Positions 34,264-45,782 of a DNA stretch of 64,000 nucleotides are shown piece by piece; the first letter of the stretch is position 1, and the number at the start of each line of letters is the position of its first letter. Under the pieces are notes generated by a model. It had not been told where the DNA came from and ran no database searches. It saw only the letters and a list, made by a program, of their open reading frames with translations. Origin of the DNA: Fragilariopsis cylindrus CCMP1102 (taxonomy: Eukaryota; Bacillariophyta; Bacillariophyceae; Bacillariales; Bacillariaceae). A program made the position numbers and the translations under genes. The DNA lies in the NCBI GenBank assembly GCA_900095095.1, contig FMBT01000451.1, forward strand, positions 1 to 64,000, written 5' to 3'.

Positions 34264-35836
34264 TTATGTAGGATAATATATGTAAATATAACTGGACGTG
34301 TGAATTGATGTATCAATAATAATATCAGTATTAGTATTAATATTAATGACAATAATATAATCTATTTTGTTCTTTCCTATAGTATGTACATCATAATGAC
34401 TTAATCTTTCGTCCTTTTCGTCGCCAACTCTCCGACTAATTTGTGCGGATAGACCACATCGTAAAACGACATCTAATGGTAAAGCGTAGACTGGATCGAT
34501 CGTTCGATACGACTTGGGAAGTTTTCCCAGCAGGGAAAGGCCGGAAATTCCAAAAAAGGTATGAAAGATATCTGGCATGTCGTCTGGTCGATCTGCAATA
34601 CCACCATCATCTGGATCTTGTGCTTTAGCAATAAAGCCAGCCAATTTGTCTTTAGAAATCCAATCCAATCGACCGATTATACTAAGGACACTAAGAATCC
34701 ACCAGGAATAACACACATCTGCTTGCTTTTCGGGTCGTCCATTCAGACCACCGGAATCAACCTGCCTTTCTGCTAACCACCAACCCAATAGATCGGGATG
34801 ACGGATCACATCTAATGATTTGGCAATACTTAAGGCTCCGACACAACAAAAGACCTGACCGGCATGTGATTCTGCACCCTTCATAGAACCAAATCCACCA
34901 TCCAAATTTTGCACGATGCAATATATTCAACAGCTTTGCCAAGGTCGATACATTCAAAACCACCAGATACACTACTTAAAAGTGATAAAATACTTAAAGA
35001 GCAGTAACTGAATCTTGTATCGATCTCTCCAAATTCGTCACCGGCAAAGCTCCCATCGTCCTGTTGTAGTGAAGAAACGAAATCCACAATATTTTAAAAT
35101 TGAGTTTATTCAAGTCGTACTCGGCAATTACTAGAATCTGCAATGCTGATAATGTATACAGAAGATGTCCATCGTGACCGATATTACCACCAAATCCACC
35201 TGATTCTTTATCGTAACACAGTAATACCCAATCGACTATGCTCGGTCGCTGTTTTGTTACTTCTTCTGGACCTGATTTGACCCCAAGAATTTTGTCTGCC
35301 TCTGATGGAGATACCAACAAAGATAGTGCTGTATATGTCCAATATATACCACTCATTCTTAAATGTTCCGTAACGGCACCCTCGTAACTAGAAGGAGAAT
35401 CAAGTTTGTTGGCTAAGCATTTTATGTAATGTAAATGACGTTCGCGATAAAATAAAGGAACGGCGCCGGTGGTGAACAACATGATCCTAAATCAAGACTT
35501 ATTATGTTTTCCCATCGTCCTCCTTTTCATCCTTCTTATTTGCGACATACTATTATTGTCTTTTAAATTGATGTTGCTATTTTAAATTGTAGTGGTAAAC
35601 ATATATTTCATTACGTATTGCTGCTAATACCGTAATATGCATGCAACATAAACAAGGAAAAAAAAATCAGGCCTTTTAAAAAGTTGACGATCAAAAATTG
35701 AGCGAAAAAATAAGATTTCTCTTACCCCTATCCAACGTGCACTCAATACTGATGATGTACGAACATGTTTTTTTTTTGTTTTTTTCGTCAACCGATTTAA
35801 TTCGGCATCATCGACACATGCAGCCATCGACGACAT
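34264..35836 (-). CDS. Rab geranylgeranyl transferase beta subunit; apparent frame breaks
   Basis: Homology to RABGGTB is strong throughout: [132 protein letters not shown]. The zinc ligands of the D/C/H set are visible (DTRFS region, DVCYSWW, the His of IFHTFFG). The enzyme adds geranylgeranyl groups to Rab GTPases together with the alpha subunit and REP. The frame steps by -1 near 35093 (TTTTAAAATATTG) and near 34917 (GCAAAATTTGG), both at A runs. A probable first exon starts at 35836 ([19 protein letters not shown]), but its splice to the exon reaching to about 35486 is out of phase. The real stop may be near 34400, since the last 50 residues are unlike the family. Confidence 0.85.
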
Positions 35837-35994
35837 TTATATTCAAATATTAAAGCCTCTTTCTCATTAGAACAACAAGTACGTTGTCCTTCTAGTTAAT
35901 GAAAAGTGGAAAAAGGGTGTTGCATGTTCAATTTCCTCCCTCCTTCTTCGAACAGTACATTCTTTAATCCGCGGAGACTGTTATAGCGACGGCA

Positions 35995-38149
35995 ATGACG
36001 ATGGCAGCATTACGTCGTGAACAATCGGTATTACTTGTTGTCATTATTGTTACGATTTCATTGATGATTATGATCATTAATACTGGAGAAGGAGACGCGT
36101 CAGCGAAAAGAGTAGTTGATGCATTTCATTATTCAACAACGACCATATCATCAACGTCGAGGAAATTAAGCAGGACGATAATATCAAGGCAAACAAAGAT
36201 AACAACAGGTACGACATCATTATTGATATCGTCAAAACAAGCAAAATCCATGAGAGATAAAATGATTGGTGTGAGTCGTCCGCTGTCGTTCCCATTATTT
36301 GCAACTGCCAACAGAAAATCTTCGTCTTCATCGACGTCGTCATATTCGTCTATGTTCAATCTTCTAGAACAATACAAAGAGAGGGAAGGAGACTGTGTTG
36401 TTCGCGAAATCACAAAGAAGATGGAAAAATCTTGGCGAATGGTTCATACACGAAGAATGGACAAAAAGAAAGGACGACTTGATGCCGAGAAAGAAAAGGA
36501 AATGGAGGAGATAGGGGTTGTGTGGGATTATATTCTAAACAGTGGCAGGATTCGTTTACTCTTCTTTTACAATACAAAGAGAGGGAAGGAGACTGTAATG
36601 TATCACAAAATCACAAAGAAGATGGAGAGAACCTGGGACAGTGGTTGAATAGACAGCGTGCTAATAAGAAGAGCGGAACGATGATGCTGAAAACAACAGC
36701 GATTAGACGAGATAGGTGTTGTATGGGATGTATTATCTCATGTATTATCTCAAAGTGGGAGACTATGTTCGCTCTACTTTTACAATACAAAGAAGGGAAG
36801 GAGACTGTAATGCATCATTAATTCACCAAGAAGATGGAGAGAACCTGGGACAGTGGTTGAATCATCAGCGTGTATGGAATCAGAGAAGAAAAATGGATGG
36901 AGGAAGAAAAAGAAGATTAGAGGAGATGGGTGTATCGTGGGATTTGTTTTCTCAAAAGTGGGAGAAAAATTTCAATCTTCTTGTGCAATACAAAGAAAGG
37001 GAAGGAGACTGTAATGTTCCACAGAGTCACAAAGAAGATGGAGAAAATCTGGTAGATGGTTGACTACACGACGTATGGACAAGAAGAAAGGAAACTTGAT
37101 GCTGAAAAACAAATACTTCTAGAAGAAATAGGTGTTGTATGGAGTATTAGAAAAAAGTGGGAGACGATGTTCACTCTACTTTTACAATACAAAGAAAGGG
37201 AAGGAGACTGTAATGCATCACAACTTCACCAGGAAGATGGAGTGAACCTGGGACAGTGGTTGAATCAACAGCGTGTAGAGAATCAGAGAAGAAAAATGGA
37301 TGGAGGAAGAAAAAGAAGATTAGAGGAGATGGGTGTATCGTGGGATTTGTTTTCTCAAAAGTGGGATAAAAATTTCAATCTTCTTGTGCAATACAAAGAA
37401 AGGGAAGGAGACTGTAATGTTCCACAGAGTCACAAAGAAGATGGAGAAAATCTTGGTATATGGTTGACTACACGACGTATGGACAAGAAGAAAGGAATAC
37501 TTGATGCTGAAAAACAAATACTTCTAGAAGAAATAGGTGTTGTATGGAGTATTAGAAAACGAAAGATATAGCATTTTCCAACTTAAAGATGCATATTAAA
37601 TTCAAAAAGGCCTGTCCTTACGAGAAGGACGACAAGATCCAAGTAGAGTATTGCACGGACGGGAAACGGTCTTATCATGGTAAAAAAGTGAGCCCAATAT
37701 CGTACCATAGTGGTATTATCAAGCAGGTCATGTCCGCTACGATTGTGCTAGTCGAATTCGATTCAAGACGCGGACGCGGCGAAGATGAATGGGAAGATGT
37801 CAACGTAAGTGATATCGTAAAAAAAGGCAAGAGAAGCTGTACTTTGGATATGAAGGTGGATGTTTACAAGGAGGATACTATTACTGTCATCAGAAAGAAA
37901 CCAAAACCGCAAGTGTACTTAGATACAGAGACATTCGACGTGGAGGATGTACTCGACTGTAGAACACACGACTGGATGGTGGAGTTCCTCATTAAGTGGG
38001 TGGGCTATTCTGCATCAGAGAATACGTGGCAGCGTCGATCTATGTTAGTACCAGCGATACAACAGGAAGGAGATGATTTGATTGCGAAAAAAATTGAACA
38101 AGGACAATTAGAATTACGAAAATTGAAACGAATTCAAAGAAATTATTAA
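35995..38149 (+). CDS. Helicase-associated (HA) repeat protein probably fused to a chromodomain; many apparent frame breaks
   Basis: The ATG at 35995 opens a hydrophobic leader (SVLLVVIIVTISLMIMIIN). About six HA-domain units (PF03457 type) follow from 36350: each has LLQYKEREGDCNV, then HKEDGENLGQWL, a basic QRRKM/RRMDKKKG stretch and LEEIGVVW. Units of two kinds alternate, so a pair (about 403 bp) repeats almost exactly at 36960-37150 and 37365-37555. The frame breaks repeatedly by -1, three times within the first unit alone (36400-36450). The HA frame stops at 37571, but one missing base near 37562 would join it to KDIAFSNLKMHIKFKKACP. That part has a Tudor/SH3-like region (SYHSGIIKQVMSATIVLVEF) and a chromodomain (FDVEDVLDCRTHDWMVEFLI, KWVGYSASENTW). 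A secretory leader and a chromodomain are an odd pair, so separate genes remain possible. Confidence 0.55.
37589..38149 (+). CDS. Chromodomain part (own gene or C-terminus of the HA-repeat gene)
   Basis: An intact 186-residue frame. Residues 1-85 contain a Tudor/SH3-like stretch (YHGKKVSPISYHSGIIKQV, DEWEDVNVSDIV). Residues about 108-160 form a chromodomain with the usual aromatic cage positions and the WVGYSASENTW motif; a Glu/Lys-rich helix ends the protein. The ATG at 37589 lies only 17 bp after the stop of the HA-repeat frame, leaving no room for a promoter. The frame is open upstream of this ATG for at least eight codons, which favours one gene with the HA repeats. No reverse transcriptase or integrase sequence is nearby, so I see no sign of a retroelement chromodomain. 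Confidence 0.65.
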   Translation: MHIKFKKACPYEKDDKIQVEYCTDGKRSYHGKKVSPISYHSGIIKQVMSATIVLVEFDSRRGRGEDEWEDVNVSDIVKKGKRSCTLDMKVDVYKEDTITVIRKKPKPQVYLDTETFDVEDVLDCRTHDWMVEFLIKWVGYSASENTWQRRSMLVPAIQQEGDDLIAKKIEQGQLELRKLKRIQRNY

Positions 38150-38330
38150 ATTGATGTGATTATATAAAATACAACCAGAACGAAAGAAAGATGATTACCG
38201 TGATAATACGTTAAGTTAGTAGAGTGTAAATGAAAACAATAATATATGTAAATAAAATTTAAATGTAATTGAAGTATGTTTTATCTCGTCAATCAACGTT
38301 CCTAATTGTGTAACTTGTTCAAGTCGTAAG

Positions 38331-38524
38331 TCTCGTATTGCGTTTGAACATCATCGTGAGTATCGTACTAAACGAAAATTGTTGCTACCATTGGACCAAC
38401 ATCTGAACAAGCAGAACCATTAAAAAAAGTCGTTGAAGCTGGAATGAAAATTATGAGACTGAATTTTTCCCATGCAACAACTGAAGAAGTCGAACTACGA
38501 TTGACTAATCTTGCATTGTGTCAG
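38331..38524 (+). pseudogene. Pyruvate kinase N-terminal fragment
   Basis: Translation gives SRIAFEHHREYRTKRK, then (after a -1 step at an A run near 38377) IVATIGPTSEQAEP, VVEAGMKIMRLNFSHATTEE and LRLTNLALCQ. This is the characteristic start of pyruvate kinase, with the conserved RLNFSH motif. It ends at a plausible GTACGT donor at 38525. The remaining 400 or so residues of the enzyme (nucleotide- and phosphoenolpyruvate-binding barrel) are not found in the 850 bp before the NhaD gene. It is therefore a broken copy or a stray duplicated exon. No convincing ATG precedes it. Confidence 0.7.
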
Positions 38525-39379
38525 GTACGTCATTTTTGTTCTTGATTTTTTTACCTCACTATTATTAGGAGGTTATCAGTCAAAGCAACATAATTTTGTA
38601 AAGGAAGCAAGAATAAGATGTATGGTAATCTCTTTCAGTGTGTGGAAGAACCAAGCCCCACTGCTTTGCTTCAACAATTACAAGTTCTCGTATCTCTTGC
38701 AAAGAAAACCCTTGGAGCAGCAGCTAGATCCACGCTACGATTACCATCGATCTCTAGACGATTACTATGGTTGTCATCGACTTTTACCCAAGCATACACT
38801 ATACGCTATACGCTATATCATTTTCAATGCGGAAGAGAGGAAGGATATAATATAGTATCGGGTTTACGTAGAAAACCACCACACCACCACAACGTTACGG
38901 TACTTATACGCACAGTTCATTCAGAATGCAAGATACTGTACAACATGAGTTTAAATTACCCCGTCATTATTGCCTCCTTACGTTGGTATATGAATATACT
39001 ATGTTGCGAAAGGAGGGGGAAGGGGGGGGGGAGCGACCTAGCTAGCTACCAGAGCATCGAATGTCCATACAAACAAACATGAAAGTATAGTCGAAAAGAG
39101 AAAAATGACCTAATATTTATAATATAATGTTTATATCATTCCTTAATTACTGTATCTCAATTGTTTTGATTGATATCGTCACAATAAAATTAGACTTAAA
39201 ATATATTAATGTACTACTACTTGGCCGAAAAAAAAATTAGAATTTTCTTTCGTAATATTATCTTAGTTTGGATAAATGTTTGTTGTCATGGTAACGATGA
39301 AACAATTTACGTCAGTAAAGCAAGGCCTAAACCAGTCGAAGGCTTTTAATAGTAATTTTCTTCGATTTGATCCAATGCA
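38525..39379. other. Spacer after the pyruvate kinase fragment
   Basis: Holds a 154-codon frame (38618-39082) starting MYGNLFQCVEEPSPTALLQQ that looks coding-like for about 45 residues and then becomes low complexity. I cannot assign it. A G-rich run lies at about 39011-39031 and ctatacgctata repeats near 38800. The 3' region of the NhaD gene follows. Confidence 0.4.
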
Positions 39380-41926
39380 TTACATGGATATTTGTGGTAG
39401 GAGGGTCATCAACGATCCAGACATGACTGCGTCTTGCAATATATAGGTAGCAATACCAGCAAAGTATCCAGCAGTAGCTCCTACGCTTACTTTCTTGGCA
39501 TACCAGATAAAATCGACCTTCTCTAAGCCCATTAGTGCTACTCCACTTGCTGAACCGATCACCAAAATTGAACCACCTGTTCCAGCACAAAGTGCGATTA
39601 ATTGCCAGAGTCTATCGTCCGTTCCGTAGTCAGCAAGGTCGTACATTCCCATTGTTGCGGCGACCAATGGTACATTGTCAACCAATGCTGAAGCTAAGCC
39701 AATGACGGTGGCAATAATGTCTAAACTTGGCAAGTTATCGCTCAAAAGCACAGCTAGCGTCTTTAATAAACCACTTTTGTCCAAAACACCGATACTCATT
39801 AAGATTCCCAGGAAGAATAAAATACCAGCAGTATCCAGTTTAGCCAATGCTTCTGGAACCTTAAGATATTCTTCATCTTCTTCACCCATGTGAATTATAT
39901 CCGTTAATGTCCACATGGCACCCAACCCTGTTAACATAGCTAAGTACGGAGGCAGGCCTGTAAATTCTGCAAATACCGGTACGCAAAGTAGACATAGAAT
40001 ACCACTCCAGAATACCAACTGTCCACGAGTAGAAAGCTCGGACGGTTCAGGAAGATTTGATTTTTCCAATGAATCATCTTCCTCAACTTGACTAACAAGA
40101 AACGCAAGAGATACAACCAAACAAGCAACTGATGGTAGAAAGAGTTGCGTGACGGTTGGTACCGTTGACAGTTGATTGCTAATCCAAAGCATGGTTGTTG
40201 TTACGTCACCAATGGGCGTCCAAACACCACCCGCATTAGCAGCAACAACTACCATACCACCGAAGAGTTTTCTATCATCGACTTTAGGAACGAGTTTTTT
40301 CAACAATGAGCACATAACAATCGTTACGGTCAAGTTGTTAAGGATTGCAGATAGAAAAAAGGTAAGGAAACCAATCGTCCAAAATAATTGCTTCTTCGAT
40401 GTTGTCGTGATTTTATTCGTAATGACCTTAAAACCTTGGTGAGCATCGACAACTTCAACAATTGTGGATGCTGCAAGTAGGAAGAAACAAATATCGGAAA
40501 CTTCCGATAGTTGTTCCCCTAATTGTGTTTTGACGGTTTCGGATGCGACACCGTTACTTTGAAAAAAATCAGCGTAGGTCACCCACAACCCGGTACTCAT
40601 TAATAATGCAACAGCTGCTTTATTAAATTCAAAAACTTCTTCAAATATGATACCAATGTAACCCAAAACAAAAATTCCAATCATAGCAATATCGGCATGC
40701 TCGTGTAACCATGACGATTGCGAGAAGAATAATGTTAACGCAGATAATGCTAACACACCTGTACCCACACGGATGATATCAGACTTGCCCTTTTCAGGGT
40801 TATCTCTTGCTAACGCATTAGCTCTAGATTTCATTTCTTCTCTCATTTGATCCATCGGATTACGAATACCTGGATATTTCAGTGCAATACTTTGTAAACT
40901 TATCGTTCATCTTTTTGTACGACGGACATAACATCTTGCATATTAATAACACCAACAATGTCACTAGCTTGTAATTTGCATTTCTCCTCGTCATCAATCC
41001 CGCACATATCAGCCACATCAACTACAACTAAATGTCTTACATTAGCTTGTTTCATAGCAGCAATTGCAATATTAACGGTATCATCTTTATTTAAGGCAAT
41101 AACGTCCTGAATGGGTGTAATATAATCCTTAACAGGTGAAATTAAATATTTCGCTGATTCTTCTTCTGAACTTGATGCCGTAGCACGTTCCATGGAGAAC
41201 TATTTTCAAGACAAATAGTAAGTTAATATCAATTAAAAAAAAGAGAAAGACGATACAAAAGAGAGTAAGAAAGAAGAGAGAGAGTTTAGAGATGAAATAA
41301 TTTACAACATTTGTTCAACATCAGTGAACGTTAAATTAATGTATAACTAAGCCAAATTCGCTAACCGAATTCGCTTCGTATTTATATCAGTAGCGTACGA
41401 TACTAAGGTATCGTATTATCTTGTTTCGTACCTTAATATAATCGGATTCAGTAAAAATTCCTTTGATTTTACCATATTCATTGCTACCATCACCGTTATC
41501 ATCTTCAAATACAAGTGCAACATCTGCCATACCATTTGTAATTTCATCCATAACATCTGTAACAACATTCGATTCTTTTGCTTTGTAGTACCCACCATTC
41601 CGATTAGCGATATCAATAACTCGGCTAACAGGACTAGAAAAACCAAACCCTTCTGGTGTAATACTAGTATTCTCTTCTCCTAATGGTAAGATTTGATTTG
41701 GATCATCCATCGTATCTGGACTATTACTGACCATATTCAATTTGCTACTTCTCGCCGTAGTTTTAGATGAGAATAAGGATGTTGTTCTTGAACCAACATC
41801 TCTTATTATTCCGTTGTTGTTGTTGCTGCTGATAATTGTCGAGAAGGCATCTACTTTTGAGACAAAGACTAGCAGTAGTAATGTAATTGAGGATAACGAC
41901 GACATCGTCATTGTCGAATTCGTCAT
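39380..41926 (-). CDS. NhaD-type Na+/H+ antiporter with N-terminal leader and CBS pair
   Basis: Exon 1 (41926-41432) has a signal peptide ending KVDA-FSTI, a diatom plastid-type motif, and the first CBS domain (VTDVMDEITNGMADVALVFE, IFTESDYIK). A 232-bp intron joins YIK to FSMERATASSSEEES. Exon 2 (41199-39380) encodes the second CBS domain (SPVKDYITPIQDVIALNKDD, VRHLVVVDVADM). After one -1 step near 40900 (GAACGATAAG) it continues through SIALKYPGIRNPMDQMREEM into an NhaD/ArsB-type transporter of about 12 spans: ILNNLTVTIVMCSLLKKLVP, ANAGGVWTPIGDVTTTMLW, ALVDNVPLVAATMGMYDL, AGTGGSILVIGSASGVALMG. The likely role is sodium/proton exchange at a plastid envelope membrane, perhaps tuned by nucleotides on the CBS pair. 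Total about 771 residues. Confidence 0.85.
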
Positions 41927-42586
41927 GGTTGGTTGGTTGGTTAGCTAGCTAGGCAAGAAAAGGAAAGCGAAGTTTTTTGGTTATATTATTTTATGCCTTT
42001 CTTTGTTATCAGTCACAAGCGAGGTCTGATCGATGAGAACCCGTCGTTCTTCACGAAGAAGGCAAATAAATTAAAAAAAACATCATAATATTATCATCGA
42101 TGATCGAGCACCACACATCGGCAACTAAAAAAAAATGCATTAAAAATAATATTCATTCGCCATCATATCTTTTTGGCGCGGGCGCGACACCCGATTTTTT
42201 TTTAATCATGACGTCATAGGCACAAAATCGGTAGGTGTGATGTCGATCTCAAACAAATCCGTGTCAAAAATGACAAGTACGCTAAAGTATGTGATAAACA
42301 CTAAAAAGATTTGCTCGCTACTTCTACATCGTCTGACCAGCAATAATTGGCACGTTGTCACCTATATTGCATTCAAAAGATTTCAGTAAGGTAGTTCAAA
42401 ACGAGAAGATACCAAGTTAACATAGAGATACTTATAAAATCCAGAAGATAAGTACAAGTCTAGAAGCACTCCAATCCACCATCTCTCATTCTCTCTCTAG
42501 TTAGTAGTAGACTTATAATAAGCATCCCGATACTAGTACAGCCGATACAGAATTGCATAGAATAATATAACAAAAAAATATCAATA
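41927..42586. promoter_or_regulatory. Divergent NhaD/KASII promoter with a palindromic CRE
   Basis: The spacer between two plastid-directed genes contains ATGACGTCAT at 42208-42217. This is a perfect palindromic cAMP-response element, the type bound by bZIP factors; TGACGT/ACGTCA are the CCRE elements of CO2- and light-responsive diatom promoters. It lies about 290 bp upstream of the NhaD ATG and 370 bp upstream of the KASII ATG. It could serve both genes, but this is inference. Confidence 0.45.
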
Positions 42587-44138
42587 ATGAAAATCGCAAC
42601 GTCTCTTTTGTTCTGTACAACTTTCGCTGTGCAAAATATAAGCACGGTTTCGGCCTTTTCGACTACCAACACCAGGGCTAGTAGTAAAGCGACAACAACA
42701 AGAACAGCAACAGAACTGGGAGCAACGGCTAAATCTGATGAATCGATACGTGTTGTTGTTACCGGATTGGGTGTTGTGAATGGATGTGGGGTCGGTCATG
42801 AGGATTTTTTTAATGCATGCCTAGAAGGGAAATCAAGTGTGAGGAACGTAGAAAGATTTGATATATCTAAAATGCCATGTACGATTGGTAGTGAGGTTCC
42901 TGATGAGATATTTAATCCATTAGATTGGTTTACAAATCCAAAAAATGTGAAATCCAATGATCGGTTTACACACTTTGCGGTTGCTGCTGCACGACAGGCA
43001 TTACAAGATTCAGGATTAGGTGATACACCTGAAACATTAGAAGATCCTGCACGAATCGGGTGTATGGTCGGTACTGCATTTGGTGGTATGGAAACATTTG
43101 AAACACAAACACTTAAATTAGCAGCTAAACCTGATCGGCCAAAGGTAAATAAATATACATGTATATATTTGCAATATGCGATGCGTGACATTGTCTTTGT
43201 CGTGTTATTTTTCGAAAGTTGTTAATTCTTGTATTCTAATTGTATTCTTACTGTTATATTTTTTCAGGTGTCTCCCTTTACCATTCCAGCCCTTCTTGGA
43301 AATACTGCATCAGGTGTGATTGGCATTGAAACAGGATGTCAGGGTCCTAATTATGGTGTTACCTCAGCTTGTGCTAGTGGTAGTCATGCTATTGGAGAAG
43401 CGTTAGGTATGATCCATCAGGGAAAGTTGATAGGATGTTAGCAGGAGGAACGGAGGCTACAATGACCCCATTAACCTTTGCTGGATTTTGTGCAATGAAG
43501 GCAATGAATACCAAATATAACGATAATCCCACGGGAGGATCACGACCATTTGATGCTGGTCGGGGTGGATTCATCATGGGTGAAGGTGCCGGTGTAATTC
43601 TACTTGAAAGTTTAGAATCTGCAAAGAAACGTGGTGCTAAAATTTATGCTGAAATGGTCGGGTATGGAGCAACGTGTGATGCGTACCACATTACCACACC
43701 GGCTCCAGGAGGTCGAGGTTTAGCTGCCGCTATGGAAATGGCTATAGAAGAGAGTGGTATGGACAAAAAGGAAATTAATTATATAATGCACATGGGACAT
43801 CAACTGCGTACAATGATAAATTCGAAACCATGGCAATCAAATCGGTTTTTGGTGAACAAGCAACAGCTAATGATGGAAGCCTTGTTATTTCATCGACGAA
43901 AGGCGTGACCGGCCATACCCTTGGTGCTGCAGGTGGGATAGAGGCTGTTATAGCTGTGAAAAGTATATCAGGTGGCGTCGTCCCTCCAACTATCAACTAC
44001 GAAACACCCGATCCTGAATGTGACCTCGATTATGTTCCAAATAAAAAACGAGAAATGGACGTAACAGCGGCCATGAGTACAAATTTAGGCTTTGGTGGAC
44101 ATAATGCAGCCATTTTATTCAAAAAGTACGAAGAGTAA
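42587..44138 (+). CDS. Plastid beta-ketoacyl-ACP synthase II; two apparent frame breaks
   Basis: Two exons (42587-43144, 43268-44138) with a 123-bp intron; about 476 residues. The leader ends [11 protein letters not shown], a clear ASAFAP-type plastid motif. The body is Fab[51 protein letters not shown], the active Cys in [47 protein letters not shown] with the first catalytic His, and [14 protein letters not shown] with the second. It elongates acyl-ACP in plastid fatty acid synthesis. The frame steps by -1 near 43422 (CAGGGAAAGTTG) and near 43787 (TATATAATGCAC), each fixed by one more base in a short run. An essential single-copy enzyme broken twice in this way suggests sequence error. Confidence 0.92.
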
Positions 44139-44764
44139 AACAATAAACAAATAATAATTTTTCTAACGCTATTTCAATCAGTTCCTTTTTTTTTAACTTA
44201 CTTTAATTGTATATACCCATGGTTGATTGTAAAATATTGTGTCTATTGATTTTCCCTCCCTCCTTTTTTTTGTCATTACTGACTATGATATGTGTTAACG
44301 TGTCTTTGCTTTCATCACCATCATGGTATGTGTTTTTGAATTTTATTTTTGTGTCCAAACATATGCAATGTATTGTTACTGTTACTATTATAAATCTGAC
44401 CGCCCCTCTAGAAGTAGTAATAATGTTCTAATTCTTATGATTATTATTATCATATAAATATATGATGTTAGGGATATGCCGATATCATATATATTGTTAT
44501 TATTATAGATCAGAATCATGACCTAGGAAAGACAATATAATTGGGTCACACACAGTGGTATATATAGAGATGAGATACTTACTTATACCGTATTGTGGGA
44601 TTTGCTCATATACAAGGACACACAAAGTTTATTATGTGTGAAATGGGGGAAGCTGTAGTATTACATACAGTATTAGAGCAAATAATAAGAAGGCAAGCAT
44701 CAAAATTCCAACAACAACAACAACAACACCAACACCTGCTATCCTTGTACATAAGCATAGTCAA

Positions 44765-44802
<38 letters not shown>

Positions 44803-45098
44803 TTAGCTAAGGTAATATGGTGTGTGGTTTCCACTAGCTATCTAGCCTAAAGAAACTGAGAAAAAACAATGCGTAATCACGTCCTTCCTTCGTCCGCTCC
44901 CAATCGAGCCGAAGCCAGACATGAATATGAAACTTTTCATTTTTAAGTTCATGCATTCAGCATCAAGCTCGAAAGCGTCGTACCGATGATAACTAGTATC
45001 TGTGACAAACAAAACGACAACAACAACAACAACGACGACGGCGACGACAACAACAACAACAGCAGCAGCAGCAACAACAGCAAACAAGATAAACAACA
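44139..45098. other. Spacer with AT and CAA repeats, RPB5 promoter
   Basis: Holds (CAA)n at about 44707-44729, an (AT)16 tract at 44768-44800 and a CAA/CGA/CAG-rich leader at about 45013-45090 just before the RPB5 start. The frames here are repeat-driven. Confidence 0.5.
44768..44800. repeat. (AT)n microsatellite
   Basis: About 16 uninterrupted AT units. Confidence 0.95.
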
Positions 45099-45782
45099 AT
45101 GGCAGATGTAATGATGGATACCGACGACTCTGCAGCAATTGCTGCACCAACTGTCAGAGGTGGACTTAATCCTGACGCAGCTCGATTGTTTCGTGTTTAT
45201 CGGACTATATCCAATATGTTGAATAGTAGGGGATATATGGTACCAAAGGAAATGCGCGACATGACACCAATGTCATTTAAGGCAAGATTTGGTGAACATC
45301 CAGGTAGAGAATCATTAACAATTTTAGTTGAAAAGGCAGACGATGAAACGAATCAATTATTTGTATTCTTCTCTGAGGAGGAAAAGGTTGGAGTACGACC
45401 CATTAAGGTCATTACCGATCGGATGAGAGCGGAGGGTGTAACGAATGCGATTATGGTTTTGCGCGTTGATATAACACCATTTGCCAAGTCAGCATTAAGT
45501 GAAATGAGTGATAGTTTCAGAATTGAACATTTCAAGGAGGTTGAACTATTAGTTGATATTACACAGCATCAGTTAGTTCCTGTCCATCAGGTATTAACTC
45601 AAACGGAAAAGTCAGAACTATTAAAGAGATATCGATTAAAGGAAACTCAATTACCAAGAATCCAACCAAATGATCCTGTTGCACGTTATTATGGTATGAA
45701 AAGGGGACAGGTCGTGAAAATTATCCGACCATCAGAAACTGCGGGACGTTATGTTACCTATCGTGTATGTTTGGGAGGTTAA
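45099..45782 (+). CDS. RPB5: RNA polymerase I, II and III shared subunit RPABC1 (RPB5)
   Basis: A single exon of 227 residues from the ATG after a CAA-rich leader. The N-terminal jaw domain is recognisable (RLFRVYRTISNMLNSRGYMV, FVFFSEEEKVGVRPIK). The C-terminal assembly domain carries the most conserved part of the family: VLTQTEKSELLKRYRLKETQ, LPRIQPNDPVARYYGMKRGQ, VVKIIRPSETAGRYVTYRV. The length matches eukaryotic RPB5 (about 210-215) with a short acidic N-terminal extension. It is a nuclear core subunit of all three RNA polymerases. No frame break. Confidence 0.96.
   Translation: MADVMMDTDDSAAIAAPTVRGGLNPDAARLFRVYRTISNMLNSRGYMVPKEMRDMTPMSFKARFGEHPGRESLTILVEKADDETNQLFVFFSEEEKVGVRPIKVITDRMRAEGVTNAIMVLRVDITPFAKSALSEMSDSFRIEHFKEVELLVDITQHQLVPVHQVLTQTEKSELLKRYRLKETQLPRIQPNDPVARYYGMKRGQVVKIIRPSETAGRYVTYRVCLGG

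Noticed and set aside
37589-38149. Chromodomain as the tail of a chromovirus-type retroelement
   Set aside because: No reverse transcriptase, RNase H, integrase core or terminal repeats are seen nearby.
38618-39082. 154-codon frame downstream of the pyruvate kinase fragment
   Set aside because: The first 45 residues look coding-like, but no family is recognisable and the rest is low complexity; it does not match the next part of pyruvate kinase.
13382-44138. Programmed -1 ribosomal frameshifting as the general explanation of the frame steps
   Set aside because: Most sites have no slippery heptamer and no evident downstream structure, and they occur several times within single housekeeping genes; sequence error is simpler.
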